Below, piece after piece: positions 8,184 to 15,295 of a stretch of DNA of 23,187 nucleotides; the stretch's first letter is position 1, and every line of letters begins with the position of its first letter. Source of the stretch: Bryobacterales bacterium. Its GTDB lineage: Bacteria; Cyanobacteriota; Vampirovibrionia; Obscuribacterales; Obscuribacteraceae. The DNA lies in contig CAJCHQ010000341.1 in assembly GCA_903970295.1 (NCBI GenBank), positions 1 through 23,187 on the forward strand. The letters run 5' to 3'. The position numbers and the translations under genes were made by a program. The notes below the pieces were generated by a model. It was not told where the DNA came from and made no database searches. It saw only the letters and a program-made list of their open reading frames with translations.

Positions 8184-10313
8184 ATGCAGAGTTTATCCGA
8201 GCACCAACTTCTCACGGGACTACTTTCAATGGCTTCCATCCTCTTGATTGGACGAGGCACAGCGGAGGTCGCGCGTCGCTTTGCCCAGCCGGAAGTTCTG
8301 GGTGAATTGATCGGCGGCTTTCTGATCGGACCCTCGTTGTTAGGGGCGGTTTTCCCCAGCGTTTATCATGCATTGTTTGCAGACCCGGGCGTCGATCTGG
8401 CACTCTCGATGTTTGCCTGGACCGGCGCGATTCTTTTGTTGATGGTTGCCGGCGCTGAAGTCGACTTGTCAATTCTGACTGAACACATGAAGGCGGGCAG
8501 CTTGACGGCCGCCTTTACGATTATTCCATCGATTGCAGCTGGCACCGCATTCGGTGTCTATGTGCTGAACATGAACATTATTTCGGCGATGTTCCTTGGC
8601 GCTGTTTTTTCGGTTACTGCAGTGAGCGTTATAGCCAAGATCTTAATTGAGCGGCAGTCTCTCAGGCGCAGCTATGCACAGGTGATTATGGCTGCCGGTA
8701 TTGCCAGTGAAGTCGTAGTTTGGCCGCTATTGTCGGCTTTGTCTGCTGCGCACGCTGGTGAAACATGGATGGCAGGGTTGAAAACGAGTGCTTTTGCAGT
8801 AGCTTTCTTCGCCATTATGCTAACTGCTGGTCAAAAATTTACTGACCTCGTTATGCGGCGAATTGTGGATGTGACGAAGATCATTTATGGACAACTGACT
8901 TTATTAATCGTACTCGGCTTTATATTCGCCGGTATAACTGAGCTCTTGGGTCTCCATGCCTTACTTGGTCCGTTTGTTTTTGGCGTTCTCATTGGGCGCG
9001 CACCACGCACTACCACACGACTGAAAGAAAGTCTTCACTCGATGACTCTTTGCGTTTTCGCTCCCGTCTTTTTCGTTACAGCTGGAATGCGAGTCGACAT
9101 TACAAAGCTGGAAAATTGGCATGCGATGCTTTTGACCCTGGCGCTTTTTGCTGCGGCGCTGGCGACAAAACTCGTATTTGGATTCATCGGTGCCCGCCTT
9201 GGCGGCTTGCGTCCCTGGGAGTCTGTTCTGGTCGGCTTGGGTACTAATTTACGCGGTGGCACTGACGTGATCGTGGCGATATTGGGTGGTTCACTCGGGA
9301 TCATCCCGGACAGCACATATACCATGTATGCACTCGCCGCTATTCTGACGGTGTTGATATCGCCGCCGCTAGTTGCCGCTTTAGAGAAAAAAGTACCACC
9401 ATCTGAAGCCGAATTGAAGCGACTGTCTAAGGAAGAAGCAAGAGGGAGAGCCTATCTTTCAACCGTTGAAAAAGTTCTTTTGCCGACTTACCCGGAGCTG
9501 AACCCTTCTGGCTGTGTTTCGATTTTGCGCTCTATCGCGACTACGAAGGAAGCCGAGAACGAAGTATTCGATATCGCCGAACTCGCACCAGACAATCACA
9601 CACAATTGACGCAGAGCGTTTCCGACTCACTCAAAGAGGCCGGTGACAGTCAAAAGACTGAATACAGCCAAATCGTTGTTGAGGAAAGTGGCACTATTGC
9701 CTCGGTTCTCGAAGGGGCAAAGCAATGTGACCTTTTGGTGCTCGGTGCCAGGCGGGCTCAGGCGCATCCTTCCTTGAGCTTTGGTCATGAACAAGACCAA
9801 TTAATCGATCAGAGCACATGTGATGTGTTGTTGATTATGGGCGGTGGCAATCTGATCGGACGGCGAATCAAACGCATTCTCGTGCCGATGAATGGCATGG
9901 AGTATGCCATGGCAGCCGCAGACATCGCTGGCTACGTCGCGAAAGCTAATGACTCCGAATTAGTAGTGATGACGGTGCTGTCTGCTAGCCCCGAGGTCGC
10001 CAAGCCGAGCAACGGCAGTCCTAGTTATGGTCTGCAAAGAGCCGGGCTTAAAATTCTGAAAGAAACGCGCTTTCGCACTCGCCGGCTGGATGTCCGCTAC
10101 CAAGAAAAGATCAAGGTCGGTGCCGATGCAGCGCAGGAAATTCTCGATGAACTGAAACGTGAACGCTACGATCTCGTCATGCTCGGTGTTGTCGATCGCA
10201 TTAGTGATAAGGGTTTCTATCTCGGCTCGACTGTGGAGCGCGTCCTGCTTGAATCAAGCACGCCCTCTTGTGTTCTGGTTTATCATCAAAAGCCAGCGAC
10301 CGCAGCAACTTGA
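8184..10313 (+). CDS. CPA2 cation:proton antiporter with tandem universal-stress domains
   Basis: Using ATG 8184 the protein has 709 residues and begins directly with the first membrane helix. A TTG at 8082 would add 34 hydrophilic residues but has no ribosome site and coincides with a possible -10 box. Residues about 10-390 hold some 12 hydrophobic helices with CPA2 signatures (QPEVLGELIGGFLIGPSLLG, TKLVFGFIGARLGG, GLGTNLRGGTDVIV). About 415-560 and 565-705 are two UspA-like domains. The second keeps a nucleotide-loop pattern (LGVVDRISDKGFYLGSTVE); the first is degenerate there. The protein would exchange Na+ or K+ for protons across the inner membrane, with the cytoplasmic domains sensing nucleotides or stress. 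It ends seven bases from the convergent minus-strand gene. Confidence 0.88.
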   Translation: MQSLSEHQLLTGLLSMASILLIGRGTAEVARRFAQPEVLGELIGGFLIGPSLLGAVFPSVYHALFADPGVDLALSMFAWTGAILLLMVAGAEVDLSILTEHMKAGSLTAAFTIIPSIAAGTAFGVYVLNMNIISAMFLGAVFSVTAVSVIAKILIERQSLRRSYAQVIMAAGIASEVVVWPLLSALSAAHAGETWMAGLKTSAFAVAFFAIMLTAGQKFTDLVMRRIVDVTKIIYGQLTLLIVLGFIFAGITELLGLHALLGPFVFGVLIGRAPRTTTRLKESLHSMTLCVFAPVFFVTAGMRVDITKLENWHAMLLTLALFAAALATKLVFGFIGARLGGLRPWESVLVGLGTNLRGGTDVIVAILGGSLGIIPDSTYTMYALAAILTVLISPPLVAALEKKVPPSEAELKRLSKEEARGRAYLSTVEKVLLPTYPELNPSGCVSILRSIATTKEAENEVFDIAELAPDNHTQLTQSVSDSLKEAGDSQKTEYSQIVVEESGTIASVLEGAKQCDLLVLGARRAQAHPSLSFGHEQDQLIDQSTCDVLLIMGGGNLIGRRIKRILVPMNGMEYAMAAADIAGYVAKANDSELVVMTVLSASPEVAKPSNGSPSYGLQRAGLKILKETRFRTRRLDVRYQEKIKVGADAAQEILDELKRERYDLVMLGVVDRISDKGFYLGSTVERVLLESSTPSCVLVYHQKPATAAT

Positions 10314-10320
10314 GTTGCGA

Positions 10321-10677
10321 TTACAATTTTGGCGTAGAAACCGGCGCGCTCTGTTCGATATGCATGTTGCCGGCCGGTGGCGTGGCAATTGGCGTCGTCA
10401 CCGGCAGTGGCATGGGCAAGGGCATTGGCATTGACAGAGCTGCGGCAGTCGAGTTCGATTGCCTAGACTTGTTCAAGTTGTCACCCGGAGATGACACATT
10501 ACCGGTTGAGATTGTCCTCGTCTGAGGGTGCAGGTAGCCGACGCAAGAGATGGCGAACCCTAGAGCCGCTATCACTAACAAAGCAATGATCGTTGTTACA
10601 GGCGACCATTGCTCTATTCGATCTGGACTGTTCAAATTGGGATTCTGCGAATCCGGTTTATTTCCTAACGTGATCAT
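10321..10677 (-). CDS. Single-pass membrane protein with Pro/Met-rich tail
   Basis: The start at 10677 is set by a strong GAGGAGG ribosome site (10687-10681); the open frame runs further upstream but without coding character. The 118-residue product has a hydrophilic N-terminus (MITLGNKPDSQNPNLNSPD), one transmembrane helix around residues 26-45 (TTIIALLVIAALGFAISCVG) and an extracytoplasmic tail rich in Ser, Asn, Thr and Pro, including the repeat SMPMPLPMPLP. It is the third gene of a minus-strand operon after the coiled-coil stress protein and the GlsB-type protein, and a strong hairpin sits directly before its ribosome site. No known family is recognised; a cell-envelope role in stress is inferred from the neighbours. 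Confidence 0.7.
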   Translation of the reverse strand: MITLGNKPDSQNPNLNSPDRIEQWSPVTTIIALLVIAALGFAISCVGYLHPQTRTISTGNVSSPGDNLNKSRQSNSTAAALSMPMPLPMPLPVTTPIATPPAGNMHIEQSAPVSTPKL

Positions 10678-10687
10678 GTTCCTCCTC

Positions 10688-10714
10688 AACTCCCCCGGTC
10701 TGTCCGGGGGAGTT
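10688..10714 (-). promoter_or_regulatory. Perfect GC-rich hairpin abutting a Shine-Dalgarno site
   Basis: AACTCCCCCGG (10688-10698) and CCGGGGGAGTT (10704-10714) form an 11-bp perfect stem with a five-base loop. On the minus strand, the transcribed direction, the stem ends exactly where the GAGGAGG ribosome site of the 118-residue gene begins. No uridine run follows, so it is not a standard terminator. It could separate expression of the operon genes, stabilise a processed 3' end, or compete with ribosome binding, since its C-rich arm can also pair with GGAGG. Confidence 0.6.
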
Positions 10715-10733
10715 GGGCATATCTTTTCGGTGA

Positions 10734-10994
10734 CTACGCTCGGCGTAGACCGCGCCCTAAGAGCGCCATGCCAAAGACCAGAATCGCTGATCCGAGGATA
10801 GCCGGAAGTAACGATACACCAGCAAGTTGAGGACCAACCGGACCGATCAAGCTGCCACCAATCCAGGCGCCGATGACGCCAACGATGGCCGATACGAAGA
10901 ATCCACCCGGAATGGTACCGGGAACGAAATACTCCGCGATCCACGCACAGGCTGCTGCTACAATCAGGAATAAGATGAAACCTATAATACCCAT
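10734..10994 (-). CDS. GlsB/YeaQ/YmgE family stress-response membrane protein
   Basis: This 86-residue protein is almost wholly membrane-embedded. Segments MGIIGFILFLIVAAACAWIA, GGFFVSAIVGVIGAWIGG and LLPAILGSAILVFGMALLG form three helices with the glycine spacing characteristic of the transglycosylase-associated (GlsB/YeaQ/YmgE) family. Members are small inner-membrane proteins induced by osmotic, acid or general stress; their molecular action is not settled. AGGAGG lies six bases before ATG 10994, which decides this start over the adjacent GTG at 10997. The gene is second in an apparent operon, with 56 bases to the upstream gene and 56 to the downstream one. Confidence 0.92.
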   Translation of the reverse strand: MGIIGFILFLIVAAACAWIAEYFVPGTIPGGFFVSAIVGVIGAWIGGSLIGPVGPQLAGVSLLPAILGSAILVFGMALLGRGLRRA

Positions 10995-11050
10995 CACTGA
11001 CCTCCTTTCGGTCGCAAGTTTTTAACTGTCTGTGTACTGTTCTTTGCTGC

Positions 11051-11395
11051 TTACGCTTTCAATTTTTCAGCAGCCTTCTCCGAACCAGCTTTGAGTTCGT
11101 GTACAGCACTCTTCATCTCTTCATAAGCTTTGTCGAAGCCGATTTTGAATTCGTGCCAGGCATCACCTGACGAGGCTTTCAATTCCTGGAATTTCACCAT
11201 GGCTTCTTCTTTTTGTTTTTTCAGCTGTTCCAATTTGACTGCGGCCTGTTCTTTTTTCTCGGCAGCCTTGGCGGACATATCGTCAATCTTGGCGCCTAAC
11301 TCGGCAAGTTTGGATTCCATTGAACCGACATATTCAGTCTTCAACATGACTGGGTGTTCGCTGGAACTGGAACTACCGCAACATTCTTCTCCCAT
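11051..11395 (-). CDS. Coiled-coil stress protein (Sll1863-like)
   Basis: The start at 11395 is fixed by AAGGAG eight bases upstream; the longer open frame has no coding character. The 114-residue product starts with a short Cys- and Ser-rich segment (MGEECCGSSSSSEHP) followed by an uninterrupted amphipathic helix rich in Lys, Glu and Ala (ESKLAELGAKIDDMSAKAAE, then KQKEEAMVKFQELKASSGDA). The pattern, including SSGDAWHEFKIGFDKAYEEM, resembles the small cyanobacterial/proteobacterial coiled-coil proteins annotated as Sll1863-like stress proteins. The vicinal cysteines might bind metal or form disulfides. It is the first gene of the three-gene minus-strand stress operon. Function beyond a stress link is unknown. 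Confidence 0.78.
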   Translation of the reverse strand: MGEECCGSSSSSEHPVMLKTEYVGSMESKLAELGAKIDDMSAKAAEKKEQAAVKLEQLKKQKEEAMVKFQELKASSGDAWHEFKIGFDKAYEEMKSAVHELKAGSEKAAEKLKA

Positions 11396-11426
11396 TTTCC
11401 TATCTCCTTGGTTTGGTTGTAGAGGC

Positions 11427-11453
11427 TGACTCTGATTGATGATTTTAAGTTCC
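11427..11453 (-). promoter_or_regulatory. Possible ECF-sigma-like promoter of the stress operon
   Basis: On the minus strand GGAACTT (11453-11447) is followed after 16 bases by GTCAG (11430-11426), resembling the GGAAC ... GTC layout of ECF-sigma promoters. It would give a leader of about 25-35 bases before the coiled-coil gene. A second GGAACTT lies about 100 bases further upstream (11553-11547). The match is suggestive only. Confidence 0.25.
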
Positions 11454-11624
11454 CTCAGATAAGTGCTGGCGGTGTGTTTTGATACCATTCCGGTTAACGC
11501 TTATGCTGTTGAACTCCACGCCCCGAAAGACCACGAACAGGGATAAAAGTTCCTGCTCAGTGTTGCCAGATCAGCTCGCCTTGTTTACTACTCGAGTGAT
11601 GGGACTGCGAGAGTCCTTCTCAGG

Positions 11625-12725
11625 CTACTTAGGGCTGTTGCCGGCGCTCATCATCACTGGCGCGGTGGTCCTCGCTCGACCCGAACGCTGGTTGAGTAAA
11701 TCGTTATAAATCTTCTCGTAGTTGTCGACCATGCGCTCCACACCGAAGCGTTCTCGGACATACTGCTGACAGACTTCAGATTTGATTCGACTGACTTCCG
11801 GAAAACGAGCGATCAATTCCTCAGCTGTTTTTGCGATGATTGCAGTGGTGCCATCTTCCAGCACTTCGCGCACTGAGCCTCGATCCAGTGCCATAACAGG
11901 TGTTCCAGCGGCAAGCGATTCGGCCATGACCAAGCCAAATGGCTCGTTGAAATTGATTGGATAGACGACTGCGATTGCGCTCGCGTACAATTTGACCTTT
12001 TCTTCGTGATTAACCTCGCCGACAAAAACTGCTTTGTCGTAGGCGGCTAATCGCGGCTTGATTTCTGTATTGAAATAGCCTTCATCAGCTTTGTCTACTT
12101 TACCGGCTAACGTGATTGGCAGGTTCAATTTTGAGGCAATATCGATAGCTGTTGCCGTGCCTTTGTCGTTGCCCAGGCGGCCAATAAAAAGCAAACCTTC
12201 TCGCTGTACCTTATTAGAGTGTGCGAAAGCATCGACATCAATGCCATTGTATACAGTGCCGACATAATTCATGTCGTCGGGATAATTCAATTGAGCATAT
12301 GAATTGCTGATGGAGACATACGGCATGTCTCGGAATGCGAAAAAAATGTCCTTGCAATAGTCCTTTATATGATTGTGTAGCGTGGACACCACTGGGCATT
12401 GAAGATCAGCTAGAAATGGCAGAGCCTGAAAACCCATGTGGTTGTGAACGACGTCGAATTGTTTTTGCATACCCTGCAAGGTGATGCAAGTTCTGATGTC
12501 GAATGCTTGCCATTGAGTAGGACTGACAGTAACGTCTGTGCGCAAAGGAATGTCGACAGTGCTGACCAATTTAGCTCGCGTCTTAGAATCGCCCGTGGCG
12601 AACAAAGTCACTTCATGTCCGCGCCGGGTCAGCTCTTCGGTTAGCAGGCTGACCACCAATTCGGTGCCGCCGTATCCGTAAGGAGGTACGCATTCTACGT
12701 TGGTCGCAAGTTGGGCAATCCGCAT
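11625..12725 (-). CDS. GT4-family glycosyltransferase
   Basis: The 366-residue protein has the two Rossmann halves of GT-B enzymes. The N-terminal half starts MRIAQLATNVECVPPYGYGG and carries the acceptor-side pattern EELTRRGHEVTLFATGDS plus the conserved DVVHNH. The C-terminal half has LLFIGRLGNDKG and the donor-site EX7E-type motif NEPFGLVMAESLAAGTPVMA, followed by VLEDGTTA. Retaining GT4 enzymes transfer sugars from nucleotide-sugar donors in glycolipid, polysaccharide or storage-sugar synthesis; donor and acceptor cannot be read here. There is no signal or membrane segment. AGGAG lies ten bases before ATG 12725. The gene stands between stress genes but is not clearly co-transcribed with them. 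Confidence 0.9.
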   Translation of the reverse strand: MRIAQLATNVECVPPYGYGGTELVVSLLTEELTRRGHEVTLFATGDSKTRAKLVSTVDIPLRTDVTVSPTQWQAFDIRTCITLQGMQKQFDVVHNHMGFQALPFLADLQCPVVSTLHNHIKDYCKDIFFAFRDMPYVSISNSYAQLNYPDDMNYVGTVYNGIDVDAFAHSNKVQREGLLFIGRLGNDKGTATAIDIASKLNLPITLAGKVDKADEGYFNTEIKPRLAAYDKAVFVGEVNHEEKVKLYASAIAVVYPINFNEPFGLVMAESLAAGTPVMALDRGSVREVLEDGTTAIIAKTAEELIARFPEVSRIKSEVCQQYVRERFGVERMVDNYEKIYNDLLNQRSGRARTTAPVMMSAGNSPK

Positions 12726-12892
12726 ATTATGGTTTCTCCTGCTGACGCAGAGATTATGGCTCAGCCTGAGGTGAGATCTCAGAGCCGTAGTTCTGGCAAG
12801 GAAGTAACGTCGAGCCCAGCTGCAAAATTGTTGCGATATAAACTAGTTTGATCGGGATAGCTATAGTTTCTATGTGGTTTCCCTTAAAGCAC

Positions 12893-12922
12893 TTGGCACG
12901 GAGCTCTTAAAGCCGATATCAT
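12893..12922 (+). promoter_or_regulatory. Housekeeping-type promoter for the TPR gene
   Basis: TTGGCA (12893-12898) and TATCAT (12917-12922) each match the sigma-70 consensus at five of six positions, with an 18-base spacer. Transcription would start near 12929, about 40 bases before the GTG start of the TPR protein. A GGCTC/GAGCC hairpin with a TGAGATCTCA palindrome (12758-12786) lies upstream in the same divergent gap. Confidence 0.5.
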
Positions 12923-12968
12923 TTTTCTAGGACTGCCATACGCATGTTCGTCTCGCGGAGAGCTTGAA

Positions 12969-13319
12969 GTGCAAAAAAATCAAACAGAATTCCTCTGGAA
13001 TGATTATGAGCAATCGTTCTCCGATGCCATTGATCGTCATCATTATCTGAAAGCTTCATCGATCATGAAAGAAGCTTTGCAGTCAGCAAGTGCCATGAAG
13101 CGATCTGACGCTGGCTTGCTGAAAAGGGCGGATGCACTGGCCGATTTGCATGTGCAGCACGGAGATTTCCAAAATGCTGCATCTTTATATAGATTGTCTC
13201 TGGAAGTGAAAAAGAACGTTTATGGTTCTGCCCATCCGGATGTTGAGGAAACAATGCAGGCTTTTCTGAAAGTTTTGAGCCAAGCCGGCAGCATTAGTCC
13301 GAGTATCGAAAAAAGGTGA
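12969..13319 (+). CDS. Small TPR-repeat protein
   Basis: A 116-residue soluble protein starting with GTG, preceded by GGAGAG. Residues about 30-105 hold two helical-hairpin repeats of the kinesin-light-chain TPR type: ALADLHVQHGDFQNAASLYR and then LSLEVKKNVYGSAHPDVEET. The pattern Leu-x-x-Tyr/Phe, small residue at 8 and the YGxxHPDV linker are diagnostic for that TPR class. Such short TPR proteins act as protein-protein adaptors in the cytoplasm. The first 25 residues (QTEFLWNDYEQSFSDAID) are acidic and aromatic. Neighbours give no specific partner; a second, longer TPR protein of the same class is encoded at 18761-19762. Confidence 0.75.
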   Translation: MQKNQTEFLWNDYEQSFSDAIDRHHYLKASSIMKEALQSASAMKRSDAGLLKRADALADLHVQHGDFQNAASLYRLSLEVKKNVYGSAHPDVEETMQAFLKVLSQAGSISPSIEKR

Positions 13320-13419
13320 TGCGGGCAGTCGTTCATTAGCCGACATATTCTCTGAAAAGCGGAACCCGATCGTCTGCAATCACATCTAGAACTCCGTCTG
13401 GCATTGCGAGGAGTTCGAA

Positions 13420-14343
13420 ATGGAGCATGCGTTTGCAGTGACTGCAAAGAGCGTCACAATTATGGTGGACGGCTTTTTTGCTTTACTGCCTAATCTGATT
13501 ATTGGCATAGTCACCTTCCTCATATTCCTGCAAGTAGCGAATGTCGTCAAACGTGTGGTCAGTGCGATCGGCACTCGTGCCAGATTGGATCCCACTCTGT
13601 GCCAGGCGCTCGGCTCACTGTCATCGTTCGCAACGACCATTTTTGGCATGCTGGTGGTGGCGGCAATCGTCATTCCAAGTTTTAAGCCGGGCAATCTGAT
13701 CGCCGGATTAGGCATCACATCGGTTGCCATCGGTTTCGCGTTCAAAGATATTTTGCAAAACTTTTTTGCTGGTCTCCTTTTGTTGTGGCAAAAGCCATTT
13801 AGAATCGGCGACCAAATAAAAACCCAGGGATTCGAAGGAACAGTGGAGCAGATCGACATTCGTTCGACTCGCATCGTCACCCACTCGGGCGAGTTGGTTG
13901 TTCTTCCCAACGACAACATCTGGACCAATCCAATCATCGTCAGTACCGCCTTTGAGAAGCGCCGCGTGCAATTAGCTGTGACCGTACCTGCCGCATTGCC
14001 TGTCGACAAGGCAAGATCTTTGATTGTCAACGTTCTGGCGTCGACAAGCACCGTCTTGAACAATCCCAAGCCGCAAGTTTATTTGTCCAACCTCGATGCC
14101 GGCGATACCAAATTCGATCTCTTTTTCTGGACTAAATCGCACCAAGAAGATGTGCTTTCCACAACCGACAAAGTCGCTTCAGAAATAAAGTCCGGCATCT
14201 TGCGCATGGCTCAGGAATCGGCGGATCCCTCAACTAAAGCCGCCGCGCCGACAGTTGATCTTTCACAGCCCGAGTCCAATGTTTCTGCCAGTAATGAGGG
14301 GAAATCTGATCATCTCCCCGGGAATTTGATTGCAACATTTTAG
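13420..14343 (+). CDS. MscS-family mechanosensitive channel
   Basis: A 307-residue channel protein of small MscS type. Helices lie at about 20-45 (LLPNLIIGIVTFLIFLQVAN) and 66-87, and the pore-lining helix at about 90-122 contains GLGITSVAIGFAFKDILQNF, the region of Gly/Ala packing in MscS. The beta-domain follows with KPFRIGDQI, GFEGTVEQIDIRSTRI and VVLPNDNIWTNPI, all strongly conserved. The C-terminal cytoplasmic vestibule includes LFFWTKSHQEDVLSTTDKV; the last 50 residues are an unstructured Ser/Pro-rich tail. It releases solutes when turgor rises suddenly, complementing the compatible-solute enzyme and ion antiporter nearby. GAGGAG precedes the ATG. Confidence 0.93.
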   Translation: MEHAFAVTAKSVTIMVDGFFALLPNLIIGIVTFLIFLQVANVVKRVVSAIGTRARLDPTLCQALGSLSSFATTIFGMLVVAAIVIPSFKPGNLIAGLGITSVAIGFAFKDILQNFFAGLLLLWQKPFRIGDQIKTQGFEGTVEQIDIRSTRIVTHSGELVVLPNDNIWTNPIIVSTAFEKRRVQLAVTVPAALPVDKARSLIVNVLASTSTVLNNPKPQVYLSNLDAGDTKFDLFFWTKSHQEDVLSTTDKVASEIKSGILRMAQESADPSTKAAAPTVDLSQPESNVSASNEGKSDHLPGNLIATF

Positions 14344-14467
14344 TGGTGCCGGCGTCTACCTAAACACAACGCAGGTACTCCAGTGAGAGAATGCAGGGAT
14401 GCAATCTACCGCGAGCAACACCGGGCCTGCGACCACTAAACCAAAGAGAAGAAGAAAAAAGAAGGGT

Positions 14468-14491
14468 GGGAGCAAGCGAAAGTTTGCTCCC
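14468..14491 (+). terminator. Hairpin with GAAA tetraloop downstream of the MscS gene
   Basis: GGGAGCAAGC (14468-14477) pairs with GTTTGCTCCC (14482-14491), ten pairs with one G-U, closing a GAAA tetraloop. On the plus strand ATTCTTCT follows, a weak uridine tract; on the minus strand the flank is strongly T-rich. It most likely terminates the MscS transcript and may work in both directions. Confidence 0.5.
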
Positions 14492-14501
14492 ATTCTTCTA
14501 G

Positions 14502-14528
14502 GGAAACAAGCGTATGCTTAACTGCGTC
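14502..14528 (+). promoter_or_regulatory. Weak ECF-like promoter candidate
   Basis: GGAAAC (14502-14507) and CGTC (14525-14528) are 17 bases apart, similar in layout to the better match at 15165-15189. It sits about 40 bases upstream of the DUF2383-like gene. Both elements are short and the first is not the canonical GGAAC, so the call is tentative. Confidence 0.2.
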
Positions 14529-14568
14529 CTTAAATCCGCGACCATTTATAGACGCTAGAAGGTGTGTG

Positions 14569-15093
14569 ATGCTCCATTTAAATTCCCAAGGCTTCGTATT
14601 TGACGAGCAAAATGAAAGGAAAGATCCGGTCGAAATTTTGAAGTCGCTCTTAGCCGCCGAGTCGACTTCGTTCAACAGTTTTGAACGCTGTGTGAACGAT
14701 CCCTCTGCATCGAATTTGCACTTCCTTTCGGCAGGTTGCCGTGATTTGCATGCCGCCAATATCGAGTTGATCCGACGCCGGCTCGCAGACATGGGCTTCG
14801 AAAGTGACGAGAACTCTGAGTTTTGGCAATCGTTCGCGGGTCTTCTCAATACGACCGCGTCGATTTTCGGTGAGGATGCGATGTTGGGCGCTTTCCGTAA
14901 AACTGAATTCAATCTGCTTTCCGAGTACGAAAGCCAGATTGCCTCCTTCGATGGTGACAACTTGATCTTGCTCCAGAAGCAATTGATTCCAAACCAATTA
15001 CGAGTATGCGAATTACTCGGCGCAATCCGCAGCGATGAAGCACAGATTGCGGCTGCCACACCAATACCGCCACTCAATCTCGATTTGGCATAG
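14569..15093 (+). CDS. DUF2383/PA2169-like four-helix-bundle protein
   Basis: The start is ATG 14569, six bases after AAGG; a GTG one codon earlier is less well spaced. The 174-residue protein is predicted all-helical. The helices from about residue 20 (VEILKSLLAAESTSFNSFER), 55 (LHAANIELIRRRLADMGFES), 85 (WQSFAGLLNTTASIFGED) and 105 onward (FRKTEFNLLSEYESQIAS) follow the four-helix bundle of ferritin-like DUF2383 proteins. The usual metal ligands of ferritins are not evident, so iron binding should not be assumed. Related proteins are often stress-linked, which fits the neighbourhood. The family assignment comes from helix pattern and length, not a diagnostic motif. Confidence 0.6.
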   Translation: MLHLNSQGFVFDEQNERKDPVEILKSLLAAESTSFNSFERCVNDPSASNLHFLSAGCRDLHAANIELIRRRLADMGFESDENSEFWQSFAGLLNTTASIFGEDAMLGAFRKTEFNLLSEYESQIASFDGDNLILLQKQLIPNQLRVCELLGAIRSDEAQIAAATPIPPLNLDLA

Positions 15094-15164
15094 TCCGGAA
15101 TGAGCGCGCAACTGTATCTCCTTGGCAAGGGAGCGGATTCAAGTTGGAAAGGATTCTGCACGGC

Positions 15165-15189
15165 GGAACCTGAGGGGGTAAAATACGTC
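15165..15189 (+). promoter_or_regulatory. ECF-sigma-type promoter candidate ahead of the kinase cluster
   Basis: GGAACC (15165-15170) and CGTC (15186-15189) are separated by 15 bases, the classic layout of many ECF-sigma promoters. Overlapping it, TAAAAT (15179-15184) could serve as a -10 box for the housekeeping sigma, though its -35 is poor. Either reading puts the transcript start at about 15190-15197, immediately before the structured leader. Confidence 0.45.
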
Positions 15190-15194
15190 TCTAA

Positions 15195-15269
15195 CCCGGC
15201 TACTTTTCACGGATTCCAGTCGAAATTTGTGCAGCGCCTGAAGCATATTCAGCTCCCGTAGTAGCCGGG
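15195..15269 (+). ncRNA. Predicted three-way-junction leader RNA
   Basis: The 5' leader of the PAS kinase folds by eye into a closed three-way junction. P1 is a perfect 10-bp stem, CCCGGCTACT (15195-15204) with AGTAGCCGGG (15260-15269). P2 is CACGGATT (15208-15215) with AATTTGTG (15224-15231), eight pairs with two G-U, loop CCAGTCGA. P3 is CTGAA (15238-15242) with TTCAG (15248-15252), loop GCATA. CCCG (15255-15258) can alternatively pair with CGGG (15266-15269), breaking P1, which would allow switching. It ends 26 bases before the kinase ATG. It does not resemble a riboswitch class I know. Confidence 0.5.
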
Positions 15270-15295
15270 ACGCACTGTATTCCGGGACCACGATC

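Noticed and set aside
10678..10944. N-terminal extension of the Pro/Met-tailed gene
   Set aside because: The extra sequence is Trp/Arg-rich, antisense-like, and overlaps the GlsB gene in another frame; a strong ribosome site supports the start at 10677.
11602..11616. GGACT/AGTCC hairpin after the GT4 gene
   Set aside because: The stem is only five pairs, with no uridine run on either strand; too weak to call a terminator.
13386..14069. 227-codon open frame on the minus strand over the MscS gene
   Set aside because: It is antisense to a strongly conserved channel gene, has no ribosome site and no recognisable domain.
14436..15161. 241-codon open frame on the minus strand
   Set aside because: It runs through the terminator hairpin and antisense to the DUF2383-like gene, with Ser/Arg-rich noise composition.
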